From Clostridiaceae bacterium UBA5444 (lineage in GTDB: Bacteria; Bacillota; Clostridia; Clostridiales; Oxobacteraceae): DNA of 20,230 nt. Positions within the stretch are counted from its first letter, which is position 1. Every line of letters starts with the position of its first letter. The notes below the pieces were generated by a model. It saw only the letters and a list, made by a program, of their open reading frames with translations. It was not told where the DNA came from and did not search any database. This document shows positions 12,676 to 20,230 of this stretch, in pieces. The position numbers were made by a program, and so were the translations under genes. The stretch spans positions 1 to 20,230 of the forward strand of contig DIRE01000032.1 of NCBI GenBank assembly GCA_002426575.1, read 5' to 3'.

Positions 12676-14064
12676 TCACGCACCTTTATAAGCCCTTCTT
12701 GTAACATCTACTGTCCATTTGGCAAGTTCGGTTATTTTAATCTTTCTAATTTCCCTTATATAGGTATTAAGCTCATCACCTATGGGATCTGTCCATCTTT
12801 TATCTATTGATGATGATATTATTCCAAGGGCTGAGGCAATTTGTGCAGCATTGCAGTCTACATCTTGGCCTTCCATTGATATTATATACATTGTCTCGTC
12901 AAAGTCTCCCCTACCATACCATAGAGCTACAACCTCTGCAGCTGCATTAGGGTAGGCATGTATCCAATTATATCTTTCATATCTTTTTTCGCAGTATGCC
13001 CAAGCATCAGTCCAATTATCACAAGCTTTGCATTTATCTAAAGCAAACTTAACCACTGAATAGTATTCAGAAGTCTTAGGAAGCATTTCAATTGTTTCTA
13101 CAAGTATCTCTCTTATATCACTTTTTACATAGGATAAAGATACTAAAACGGCATTAAATATTTCACCTATAACGCCATTATTATAATGGGACACAACCCC
13201 ATCTATCCAAGCAAGATGAGCAGCTTCCATAGGGTTTCCCGGAGACACCATTCCGCAGATTGCACCCCTCATTTGAGCGCCTATCCATTCATAATATGGA
13301 TTGTTAAAATGCCCACTTTCTGGGGGATATATACCATATTTAATATTCTTTAAAGCAACTTCCTCAGCAGACCATCCAAAAGGTACATATCCCACCCAAG
13401 CCTCTGCAATATCTGCTGATGTTACGTTATATCCTTTATGCTCAAATGCCTTCAAAAATGCTAATTCATAGGTTATATCATCATTATAGGTATTTGGCTT
13501 TCTTACATAATTTCTTATATCACCAAAGGCTTCTTTTAAATTCTTGCTTGTATATCCTTCAATAGCTGTATCTATTGCACCGCCAACTATTTGGGCAAGC
13601 CATCCTGAATAGGTTTTTCCCTCAAAGCCCTTTGAATATATATCATAATCAATTGTTTCAATTGGGTTTGCTGCATCTTTAAACTGATCCCAAGAAGAGT
13701 AGATTGTATAATTCCAATATGGAGAGTTTATGTTCTTTTCTGCATTGTTTAACTCATAAAATACCCTTGCAGTTATTTTATTTAGCTCTACCATATTGTT
13801 TTCTTCTAGAGCTTTAAGCCCGAGGGGGATAAGTTTTTCTGCTGCTTCAACATCCATACCTCTATTTTCAACATCCTGAATAGCACCTATTATTACTCTT
13901 TCTCTTGCAGCAGAACCTGGTACCTCGCTTTTCCATAAAAGCCTTGTTTTGAAATCCTCATTTTTTTCAACGTCAAAGGCTGCATCCCAAGTTTGTTCTT
14001 CATCAGATAATACCCTTGGTTTTGAAGTCTCTATTAATTCTTTTTCCATTTCCCACGCTTTCAT
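12676..14064 (-). CDS. ADP-ribosylglycohydrolase-family protein with N-terminal extension
   Basis: 462 residues. The C-terminal two thirds (about 150-462) show the family's metal-binding pattern: GGAIDTAIEGYTS with E169, NDDITYE with D195-D196, and EGQDVDCNAAQIA with D401 and D403. The last motif is the D-x-D-C-N-A-A variant rather than D-x-D-T. Known members remove ADP-ribose from proteins or act on related N- or O-glycosidic bonds, using two Mg2+. About 150 residues stand before the catalytic domain, which in typical members begins almost at the N-terminus; this part is helical and unrecognised. The gene sits between two nucleoside hydrolase genes and the LacI gene, so a role in cleaving a nucleoside or nucleotide-derived glycosidic bond is likelier than protein de-ADP-ribosylation, but unproven. 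AAAGGGTGA precedes the ATG. Confidence 0.82.
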   Translation of the reverse strand: MKAWEMEKELIETSKPRVLSDEEQTWDAAFDVEKNEDFKTRLLWKSEVPGSAARERVIIGAIQDVENRGMDVEAAEKLIPLGLKALEENNMVELNKITARVFYELNNAEKNINSPYWNYTIYSSWDQFKDAANPIETIDYDIYSKGFEGKTYSGWLAQIVGGAIDTAIEGYTSKNLKEAFGDIRNYVRKPNTYNDDITYELAFLKAFEHKGYNVTSADIAEAWVGYVPFGWSAEEVALKNIKYGIYPPESGHFNNPYYEWIGAQMRGAICGMVSPGNPMEAAHLAWIDGVVSHYNNGVIGEIFNAVLVSLSYVKSDIREILVETIEMLPKTSEYYSVVKFALDKCKACDNWTDAWAYCEKRYERYNWIHAYPNAAAEVVALWYGRGDFDETMYIISMEGQDVDCNAAQIASALGIISSSIDKRWTDPIGDELNTYIREIRKIKITELAKWTVDVTRRAYKGA

Positions 14065-14095
14065 GTAATCACCCTTTAAAAAGCTAAATTTTTAT

Positions 14096-15028
14096 TTACT
14101 CATTATATTTCTCCAGCAGTTTTTTAAGAAGAACCACAAAGCCTTCTCTATCAACGTCTATTCCAACAGCAGCATTTGGAGCCTTTCCCGTTACATTATA
14201 TATATCTACTACCGTTTTACCCCTTGTGAACTCTCCTTTTGTCTCTACTCCAACAAAATACTTTTTACTCTTCATAAGGGTTTCATCAATTGCAAATGCC
14301 ATTGCCATTGGGTCGTGCTGAACAGCACCAGTAAATCCATTTTGTAAAGAAAAAGCTAGTCCATTTTTAAATATCCTAGTAGCCACTTTTGCCACCTTAT
14401 TGTCAATTTTACTTATTTGCTCTATTTCTTCCTCATACAATAAGGTTTTATGTGTTGCATCAAGTCCTACCATTGTTAAATTCACCCCTGACTCAAACAC
14501 AATCTTTGCAGCATCAGGATCTGCATATATATTAAATTCTGCTGCGGGAGTATCATTTCCAAGGCCGCATGACCCTCCCATTATTATTATCCTAGATATT
14601 ATATACTTTATATTAGGGTATTTCAGAAGAGTAATTGCTATATTAGTTAATGGCCCTATAGCAATTATCTCTAATTCCCCATTACATTTAATTGCTTCTT
14701 CATATATAAAATCCCAGGCCTTTTTATCAAGAAAACTTTTATTTGCATCTGGGAGTACTATGTCTCCAAGCCCTGTTTCTCCGTGGACATGTTCCGCAGT
14801 GACAGCTTCTTTTATAAGTGGCCTGTCCGCTCCTTTTACAACTGGGGCATTTGAGCCTGCAAAGTCTACTATCTGCAGCGCATTTTTAGATATCTTTGGA
14901 AGTGTTTGGTTTCCTGCAACAGCAGTTACCCCCTTAATATCAAAATTATCTGAGGCAATAGCCATAAAAAGAGCTATTGTATCATCTAAGCCTGGGTCAC
15001 AATCAATAATAATTGGCCGCCTTATCAT
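14096..15028 (-). CDS. Inosine-uridine preferring nucleoside hydrolase (copy 1)
   Basis: 310 residues; splits ribonucleosides into base and ribose in the cytoplasm. The family Ca2+ site is complete: DCDPGLDD (D9 to D16), T128 in GPLTN, and D239 in QHDP, with catalytic H238 beside it. H82 in VHGETGLGD and E164/N166 in AAEFN fit the ribose-binding residues. A strong AGGAGG lies five bases before the ATG. It lies between copy 2 (25 bases away) and the ADP-ribosylglycohydrolase-family gene (31 bases away). It is clearly paralogous to copy 2 but far from identical (for example, DPGLDD here against DPGHDD), so a different base preference is likely. Exact specificity cannot be read from sequence. 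Confidence 0.93.
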   Translation of the reverse strand: MIRRPIIIDCDPGLDDTIALFMAIASDNFDIKGVTAVAGNQTLPKISKNALQIVDFAGSNAPVVKGADRPLIKEAVTAEHVHGETGLGDIVLPDANKSFLDKKAWDFIYEEAIKCNGELEIIAIGPLTNIAITLLKYPNIKYIISRIIIMGGSCGLGNDTPAAEFNIYADPDAAKIVFESGVNLTMVGLDATHKTLLYEEEIEQISKIDNKVAKVATRIFKNGLAFSLQNGFTGAVQHDPMAMAFAIDETLMKSKKYFVGVETKGEFTRGKTVVDIYNVTGKAPNAAVGIDVDREGFVVLLKKLLEKYNE

Positions 15029-15053
15029 CTTTTCCTCCTAACTGTAAGCTTTA

Positions 15054-15986
15054 CTACTTATAGTGCTTGACTGAATTAAATAGAAGATTAATAAACCTCT
15101 CTCTATCTATATCCAAAGCTACATCCACGTTTTTTTCTAACTTCAGTACATCATTAAGATCTGCCACGGTAGCACCAGTAGTAAATTCACCCCTTGTCTC
15201 TATGTCAACGTGACATTTTTTAGTAGTTATAATGGTTGGATCAATTACATATGCAACTGCACAAGGATCATGAAGGGGACTTCCTTTAAAGCCTTGTTTT
15301 TTATGAAATAGTGCAAAGAAATCTAAAAGCTCTGCAACCATCTTTGAAACCTTACCACCGAGTTTATGCATTTTTTCTATTTCTTCATCATATATAAGTG
15401 CCTTGTGAGTTACATCAAGTCCGCACATTGTAATTGGAACCTTAGATCCAAATACAATACTTGCAGCTTCAGGGTCTACAAGTATATTAAACTCTGCAGC
15501 AGGTGTCCAATTTCCACCTATACATGACCCGCCCATAAGCGATATTCTTTCAATGTTTTCTTTCGCCTCTGGGTGAGCTAATAAAAGTGATGCAATGTTT
15601 GTAAGAGGCCCTGTGGGTATAAGTGTTATCTTATCTTCACTTTTCTTTATAACATCTGCCATAGCATCTACCGCACTTCTCTCACTTTTGCAAAGTGTAG
15701 GTTCTGGGATATATGTCCCCTCAAGTCCGCTTTCTCCATGAACCTCTGGTGCTATTATAAGGTCTCTTACAAGAGGTTTTCTTGCTCCCTGTGCAACCTC
15801 AACTTCAGCTCCTATAAAGCTAAGAACCCTTAAAGCATTGTTTAATGTTTTATCAGGTGTTTGATTTCCTGCTAAAGTAGTAACAAGTTTTACATCTAAA
15901 GCATCGCTTGCAAAAGCCATAACAAGTGCAATGGCATCATCATGGCCTGGATCGCAATCCATTATTACTGGTTTTCTAACACTCAT
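15054..15986 (-). CDS. Inosine-uridine preferring nucleoside hydrolase (copy 2)
   Basis: 310 residues with the full family set: DCDPGHDD (D10 to D17), H83 in VHGESGLEG, GPLTN, MGGS followed by TPAAEFN (E165, N167), and catalytic H239-D240 in LHDP. It starts at ATG 15984-15986 behind AGAGGA, five bases after the stop of the second permease gene, so import and cleavage are tightly linked. With the BMP/ABC importer upstream it should split imported nucleosides to ribose and free base. The substrate-facing region near residues 225-236 (LFHKKQGFKGSP) differs from that of copy 1 (AFSLQNGFTGAV), hinting at different base specificity. Confidence 0.93.
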   Translation of the reverse strand: MSVRKPVIMDCDPGHDDAIALVMAFASDALDVKLVTTLAGNQTPDKTLNNALRVLSFIGAEVEVAQGARKPLVRDLIIAPEVHGESGLEGTYIPEPTLCKSERSAVDAMADVIKKSEDKITLIPTGPLTNIASLLLAHPEAKENIERISLMGGSCIGGNWTPAAEFNILVDPEAASIVFGSKVPITMCGLDVTHKALIYDEEIEKMHKLGGKVSKMVAELLDFFALFHKKQGFKGSPLHDPCAVAYVIDPTIITTKKCHVDIETRGEFTTGATVADLNDVLKLEKNVDVALDIDRERFINLLFNSVKHYK

Positions 15987-15991
15987 ATTTT

Positions 15992-16918
15992 TTATCCTCT
16001 CTTTGCTTTTTCTATTTTAGATTTTTCTTGTGTAGCATATATAACCAGACCTAATAAGGTGGCCACATATGGTATCATCTGCACAAACTCTGCTGGAATC
16101 CTTAAAGACTGCAGAGAATTTGAAAGTGCATCTGCAAACCCAAATAGAAGTGATGTCAAAAACGTTCCTAAAGGCATTCCCCTGCCCATGGCTTCTGCAG
16201 CAAGTGCAATAAATCCTCTGCCTGCAGTCATATTTGTTGAGAACCATGAAACATAGCCCATGGATAAATATGCTCCTCCAAAACCTGCTAATGCACCGCT
16301 TATACCAAGTGCAATATATCTTACTTTATTTACGCTTATACCAACAGAATCTGCTGCATTTGGACTCTCTCCAACGGCCCTTATTCTAAGACCAAGTGGT
16401 GTTTTGTAAAGAAGAATATATACAAGTAAAACCGCAATAAGCGAAAAATAGGTTAAAATATTGTGTCCTGAAAGTATAGGACCTAAAACAGGTATATCTT
16501 TTATAAGTGGGAGTGCAACAGAAGGCATTATCTTACTATTTAATGATGTAGATATTCCCTTATCATGAGCAACAAGATACAATACGAAAATAGTCCCACC
16601 GCTTGCCATTAAGTTTATTGCAATACCAGTTAAAATAATATCTGTCTTTAGATTTAGCGCAAAATATGCCATAAAAAGTCCAATTAATATACCTACAATT
16701 ACTGCTGCTAATAGCCCAATCCATGCACTGCCAGTTAAAGCACTTACTATTACTCCAGCAAGTGCAGAACTTAGCATTATTCCTTCAAGGCCTATATTAG
16801 TTACACCAGCCCTGTCAGAAACTAAGGCTCCTAAAGCTGCAAACAATATGGGGGTTGTAACTCTTAATATTGCATAACCAAATGCCGTAGAGAAAATTAC
16901 ATCAAATAGCACTTTCAT
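15992..16918 (-). CDS. Nucleoside ABC transporter permease (NupQ-like)
   Basis: 308 residues, nearly all hydrophobic with about eight to ten membrane helices. It belongs to the BMP-associated permease family (NupQ/YufQ of Bacillus, related to branched-chain amino acid and ribose permeases). Visible family segments are TPILFAALGALVSDRAGVTN followed by IGLEGIM near the N-terminus, LRIRAVGESPNAADSVGIS in the coupling loop, and GRGFIALAAEAMGRG. It pairs with the 361-residue permease as a heterodimer. Its start ATG (16916-16918, preceded by GGGGG) overlaps the end of that gene by 17 bases. Confidence 0.93.
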   Translation of the reverse strand: MKVLFDVIFSTAFGYAILRVTTPILFAALGALVSDRAGVTNIGLEGIMLSSALAGVIVSALTGSAWIGLLAAVIVGILIGLFMAYFALNLKTDIILTGIAINLMASGGTIFVLYLVAHDKGISTSLNSKIMPSVALPLIKDIPVLGPILSGHNILTYFSLIAVLLVYILLYKTPLGLRIRAVGESPNAADSVGISVNKVRYIALGISGALAGFGGAYLSMGYVSWFSTNMTAGRGFIALAAEAMGRGMPLGTFLTSLLFGFADALSNSLQSLRIPAEFVQMIPYVATLLGLVIYATQEKSKIEKAKRG

Positions 16919-17987
16919 TTTGTTTTCCCCCTTTTGCTTCTAAGCTTTCAGTTGCACTTTTTACAACTATTTTGTGTCTCCATTTTGCCAAGAATCTTTC
17001 GGCACCAATAAGAAGAATAATAATTCCTTGAATGACTGCAATTACCTCGCTTGGTACATCAGTTGCCCTAGACATTATATCTGCACCTATCCTGAGGTAT
17101 GCAAGGAAGAAGGATGCTAAAGGTATATATAATGGATTGTTTCTTGCAAGTATTGCAACTATAACACCATCAAATCCATATGCTGGTGCTGCCTGCCATT
17201 CAAATCTTGAATACATGCCAAGAAGCTCAGTTGCTCCGCCAATACCTGAAATAATACCTCCAATAACCTGAGAATATATTATTACTGAATTTATATTTAC
17301 CCCTGAATATTTTGCGAAACTTGAGTTTAGCCCCGTTGTCCTTAGGGCATACCCCCATTTTGTTCTATAAAGGAAAAAGTAAGTGAATGCCACCATAAAT
17401 ATTGCAATAAATAATCCTAAATGTATCCTTGTCTTTGGTATAATTTTAGGAAGCGTTGCAGTTGGTAGAAATTTAAGTGATACCATCGCTCCTGCATACA
17501 CATCCCTTAAAACAAAGTTAATTATATAAAGTCCTAAAAAAGTCATTACATAGTTAAGCATAAGTGATGATACAAGCTCACTAGCATTCCATTTAGCCTT
17601 TAATATAGCTGGTATAAAGTTTGCAGCTCCACCAACAATTCCGCCTACTAGTATAGCAACTAGTGGATGGATCCCTGCTGGCAAAGGAACTTTTATAGCA
17701 ATTGCTGCAGCAACTACTGCTCCAATGAAGAAAGATCCTGTAACTCCTAGGTTAAACTGTTTTGCCTGGAACATTACACATATAGCAAGTCCTGCAAACG
17801 TAAGTGGTATGGCCGCCTCTATAACATTTCCAAAGTATCTAGGTGAAGATACAGGGCCTAGGAAAAACTTATTAAGTGCTAATACAGGCTCTTTACTAAC
17901 TCCAACCACTATTAGAAATGCAAGAAGAAGTGCTAGTAGTATAACTATTAGCGTTCTGACTATTTCAAATACACCCTCTTTACGCAT
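16902..17987 (-). CDS. Nucleoside ABC transporter permease (NupP-like)
   Basis: 361 residues with about nine or ten membrane helices; larger partner of the second permease (NupP/YufP type). Family features include PLTFAGLAICVMFQAKQFNL followed by GVTGSFFIGAV, LRTTGLNSSFAKYSGVNIN in the coupling loop, and AAPAYGFDGVIVAILARNNP. The ATG (17985-17987) lies behind a strong AAGGAGGG and overlaps the ATPase gene by 8 bases. The gene order BMP protein, ATPase, large permease, small permease is the same as nupNOPQ in Bacillus, which imports guanosine and other nucleosides. Confidence 0.93.
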   Translation of the reverse strand: MRKEGVFEIVRTLIVILLALLLAFLIVVGVSKEPVLALNKFFLGPVSSPRYFGNVIEAAIPLTFAGLAICVMFQAKQFNLGVTGSFFIGAVVAAAIAIKVPLPAGIHPLVAILVGGIVGGAANFIPAILKAKWNASELVSSLMLNYVMTFLGLYIINFVLRDVYAGAMVSLKFLPTATLPKIIPKTRIHLGLFIAIFMVAFTYFFLYRTKWGYALRTTGLNSSFAKYSGVNINSVIIYSQVIGGIISGIGGATELLGMYSRFEWQAAPAYGFDGVIVAILARNNPLYIPLASFFLAYLRIGADIMSRATDVPSEVIAVIQGIIILLIGAERFLAKWRHKIVVKSATESLEAKGGKQNESAI

Positions 17988-19533
17988 AGAAAGCCCTCCT
18001 TACTTCTTCCTGAGATTGTTTTTTAATCCCTAGCATATACTTTCCAAGTTCATTTTCAGTAATTTTAGAAGCATCCTCAAAGTAAGCTACTATTTCTCCT
18101 CCATACATCACTATAAGGCTATCACTTAGCTCCATTACCTCATTTAGATCAGCAGATACTAATAATACAGCGGCTCCTTTATCTCTCATCTCAACAATCC
18201 TATTTCTAATAAACTCAGTGGCGCCAACGTCAATTCCCCTTGTAGGCTGGTCTGCAACTAGAAGCTCTGGTTCAGAAGAAAACTCCCTTGCAACAACAAC
18301 CTTTTGAATATTCCCCCCTGAAAGCATTCCAACACTTTGGTCTGCAGAGCTGCATTTTATTTTATATTCTGATACCAATTTGTTTGATAAATCCTTTAAC
18401 TTAGCCTTATTTAAGAAAAGCTTGCCATTAAACTCTGGCTTATCATATCTATCTGATATTAAATTTTCACTTATACTTCCTTCCCCTGCAACCCCATATA
18501 TCATCCTATCTTCAGGAATATGGGAAGTATTTAAATTACGGATATCCTTAATTGAAAGATTTTTTATATCTTTACCATTTATCATAACCTTGCCCATATG
18601 ATATTTTCTAAGGCCTGTTATTATCTCTATAAGCTCTCTTTGTCCATTTCCTTCTACTCCTGCAATTCCTAGTATTTCTCCCTTTCTTACGCTAAACTTT
18701 ACATCTGAAATAACTTTTTTGCCTAACTCGTTTACATAATTTAGGTTGTTAACATTTAAAACCGCATCTTTGGGTTTACTCTTTTGCTTATCAACCTTTA
18801 ATATTACATCACGACCTACCATAAGCCTTGATATATCTTCTTCAGACACATCAGCTATATTATGGACACCCATGCTTCTTCCATTTCTCATAATGGTAAT
18901 CCTATCACAAATCTGTTTTACTTCCTTAAGTTTATGAGATATAAAAATTATAGTATGTCCCATTTCTTTAAACCTAATAAGCTCACTAAATAATTCCTTT
19001 GTCTCTTGTGGAGTTAAAACTGCTGTTGGTTCATCAAGTATTAATATATCTGCTCCCCTTAAAAGAGCCTTTAGTATTTCTGTCTTTTGCTTCTTACCTA
19101 CTGGCAAGTCCTCTACCTTTGCCCTTGGATCTACATTTAGATTATACTTTTCTGAAAGCTCTTCAGTTATAGACACAGCTTTTTCAAAATCAATAAAGGC
19201 CCTCTTTTTTGGTTCTATTCCAAGCACCATATTCTCTGCTACAGTTAATGAAGGAACCAACATAAAATGTTGATGTACCATTCCTATACCATATTTTATC
19301 GCCGCACTAGGTGAAGGAATAATGACCTTTTGACCATTTATATATATATCGCCTTCTTCAGGCTGTTCCATACCAAATAATATCTTCATGAGCGTGGACT
19401 TTCCGGCACCGTTTTCTCCCGCAAGAGCATGTATTTCTCCTTTTCTGAGAGAAAAATCCATATCTTTATTTGCAACAACACCGTTTGGATATACCTTGGT
19501 TATTCCTTTCATGCTAAGAATCTCTTCTGACAT
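17980..19533 (-). CDS. Nucleoside ABC transporter, double ATPase subunit (NupO-like)
   Basis: 517 residues with two fused nucleotide-binding domains. Domain 1 is complete: Walker A GENGAGKST (39-47), signature LPVGKKQ (143-149), Walker B ILILDE (163-168), H200. Domain 2 is degenerate, as is normal in this sugar/nucleoside class: GVEGNGQRE replaces Walker A (292-300), the signature LSGGNIQ is kept (404-410), and Walker B is LLVADQ with Q429 in place of the catalytic glutamate. I place the start at ATG 19531-19533, which has GGGGGG five bases upstream and gives the family N-terminus MSEEILSMKGITKVYPNG; an in-frame upstream ATG at 19605 would translate through the intergenic hairpin and has no support. 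It drives the two permeases downstream. Confidence 0.93.
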   Translation of the reverse strand: MSEEILSMKGITKVYPNGVVANKDMDFSLRKGEIHALAGENGAGKSTLMKILFGMEQPEEGDIYINGQKVIIPSPSAAIKYGIGMVHQHFMLVPSLTVAENMVLGIEPKKRAFIDFEKAVSITEELSEKYNLNVDPRAKVEDLPVGKKQKTEILKALLRGADILILDEPTAVLTPQETKELFSELIRFKEMGHTIIFISHKLKEVKQICDRITIMRNGRSMGVHNIADVSEEDISRLMVGRDVILKVDKQKSKPKDAVLNVNNLNYVNELGKKVISDVKFSVRKGEILGIAGVEGNGQRELIEIITGLRKYHMGKVMINGKDIKNLSIKDIRNLNTSHIPEDRMIYGVAGEGSISENLISDRYDKPEFNGKLFLNKAKLKDLSNKLVSEYKIKCSSADQSVGMLSGGNIQKVVVAREFSSEPELLVADQPTRGIDVGATEFIRNRIVEMRDKGAAVLLVSADLNEVMELSDSLIVMYGGEIVAYFEDASKITENELGKYMLGIKKQSQEEVRRAFYA

Positions 19534-19555
19534 AGAATCCCCCCGCTTTATAAAG

Positions 19556-19590
19556 TTAGGTATATTAGTCATATTGGCCAATATACCTAA
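19556..19590 (-). repeat. Intergenic hairpin between binding-protein and ATPase genes
   Basis: Perfect 11-bp arms TTAGGTATATT (19556-19566) and AATATACCTAA (19580-19590) flank a 13-base loop. A competing perfect 14-bp palindrome ATATTGGCCAATAT (19571-19584 region) lies inside. No T-run follows on the minus strand. Such hairpins after binding-protein genes usually stabilise the upstream mRNA, so that binding protein is made in excess over the membrane parts. Confidence 0.55.
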
Positions 19591-19629
19591 CAAGGATTTA
19601 ATCACATATTGATTTCATCAAATAGCAGT

Positions 19630-20230
19630 TTATTTTACTGAGTCTTTAATCTCGTTTAGCTTTTTAACATCCATTCCCATTGCAGTATCAACTTTAATTT
19701 CTCCGTCCATTATCTTTTTAGATAATTCATCTATTTCTTTCCTCATTGCTTCTGGAACTATCTTTTCATAATATTCATTGTTTGCAAGGCCTATACATTC
19801 TTCTTTAAGCCCAAGCTGCTCTGATTTACCAAAAGGTGCGTTACCTTCTTTAAACATCTTTGCACCTCTTAATAGCGATACGTCAACCCTCTTTAAAACT
19901 GAAGTTGTAATAAGGTTTGCTTTATCAGGGTCTTTATCTTTAACTAATAGTGCCTGGTCTGAGTCAACACCTATAGCATATCTTTTCTTCTCTTTAGCTG
20001 CATCTAATTGACCAAGTCCAGCTTGACCTGCAACGTTAAATCCAATGTCTACGCCTGCATTGTATTGTGCAAGTGCCATTTCCTTACCCTTAGCTGAGTC
20101 ATTGAAGTTTCCAATATAAGATATTGCAACTTTCATATCTTTGTCAATATATTTTGCGCCTTGAATATAACCTACAAGGAAGTCGTTTATAACTGGGTTA
20201 TCCATTCCACCTAAAAATCCTATTTTCTTG
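19630..20230 (-). CDS. BMP family nucleoside-binding lipoprotein, C-terminal part
   Basis: The last 199 residues of a substrate-binding protein of the basic membrane protein (BMP/PnrA/NupN) family; the N-terminus with signal peptide and lipobox lies beyond the right edge. The frame is open to the edge and reads KKIGFLGGMDNPVINDFLVG, the typical family segment. It is followed by VGYIQGAKYID, YIGNFNDSAKGKEMALAQYN, the ligand-loop glycines in NVAGQAGLGQ, and IGVDSDQA, where the aspartates contact nucleoside ribose in related proteins. Full members have about 350 residues. It is the first visible gene of the operon, 96 bases before the ATPase start with a hairpin between. The operon promoter and any operator or riboswitch would lie upstream, outside the window. 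Confidence 0.92.
   Translation of the reverse strand, partial: KKIGFLGGMDNPVINDFLVGYIQGAKYIDKDMKVAISYIGNFNDSAKGKEMALAQYNAGVDIGFNVAGQAGLGQLDAAKEKKRYAIGVDSDQALLVKDKDPDKANLITTSVLKRVDVSLLRGAKMFKEGNAPFGKSEQLGLKEECIGLANNEYYEKIVPEAMRKEIDELSKKIMDGEIKVDTAMGMDVKKLNEIKDSVK

Noticed and set aside
14400..15041. Long open frame antisense to nucleoside hydrolase copy 1
   Set aside because: It is a mirror of a well-supported gene; its sequence is low-complexity hydrophobic and serine-rich with no ribosome binding site.
19534..19629. Possible riboswitch or internal promoter ahead of the ATPase gene
   Set aside because: The region shows only the hairpin; no purine-riboswitch core or paired -35/-10 elements were found.

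Overview
This window comes from a low-G+C Gram-positive anaerobe, most likely a member of the Clostridia. The evidence is AT-rich coding with heavy use of ATA and AGA codons, strong AGGAGG-type ribosome binding sites, frequent GTG/TTG starts, sigma-A-like promoters, and Firmicute gene families (LURP-one/YxjI, Eis-type acetyltransferase, CvfB, YtrA-type GntR, NupNOPQ-type transporter). I see no phage module, CRISPR array, rRNA or tRNA.

Left part (1-5590): the broken 5' end of an ABC exporter gene on the minus strand is followed by about 650 bases without an intact gene. That stretch contains a near-consensus leftward promoter. Then come a LURP-one/YxjI protein (minus), a divergent Eis-like GNAT acetyltransferase, the RNA-binding protein CvfB and a MATE efflux pump (all plus), with clear terminators after cvfB and the MATE gene.

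Middle part (5600-9998), all on the minus strand: a type I methionine aminopeptidase with its own promoter and terminator, then a compact three-gene operon of GntR/YtrA-type repressor, ABC ATPase and a large permease. This operon has a consensus promoter, and a 30-bp inverted repeat lies just downstream of the -10 box, where the repressor probably binds.

Transition (10000-11645): a start-less remnant gene, a possible tiny membrane peptide, about 420 bases without a gene, and a small lipoprotein. This looks like a zone of gene decay or past rearrangement.

Right part (11593-20230), all minus and read from the right edge inward: a BMP-type substrate-binding lipoprotein (N-terminus outside the window), a double-domain ABC ATPase, two permeases, two different inosine-uridine-type nucleoside hydrolases, an ADP-ribosylglycohydrolase-family protein with an unusual N-terminal extension, and a LacI-family regulator, closed by a terminator. 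Spacing is tight or overlapping throughout. The genes form a complete nucleoside import and base/ribose cleavage operon. The ADP-ribosylglycohydrolase is its least understood member and the best candidate for new biology here. The operon's promoter lies beyond the right edge.
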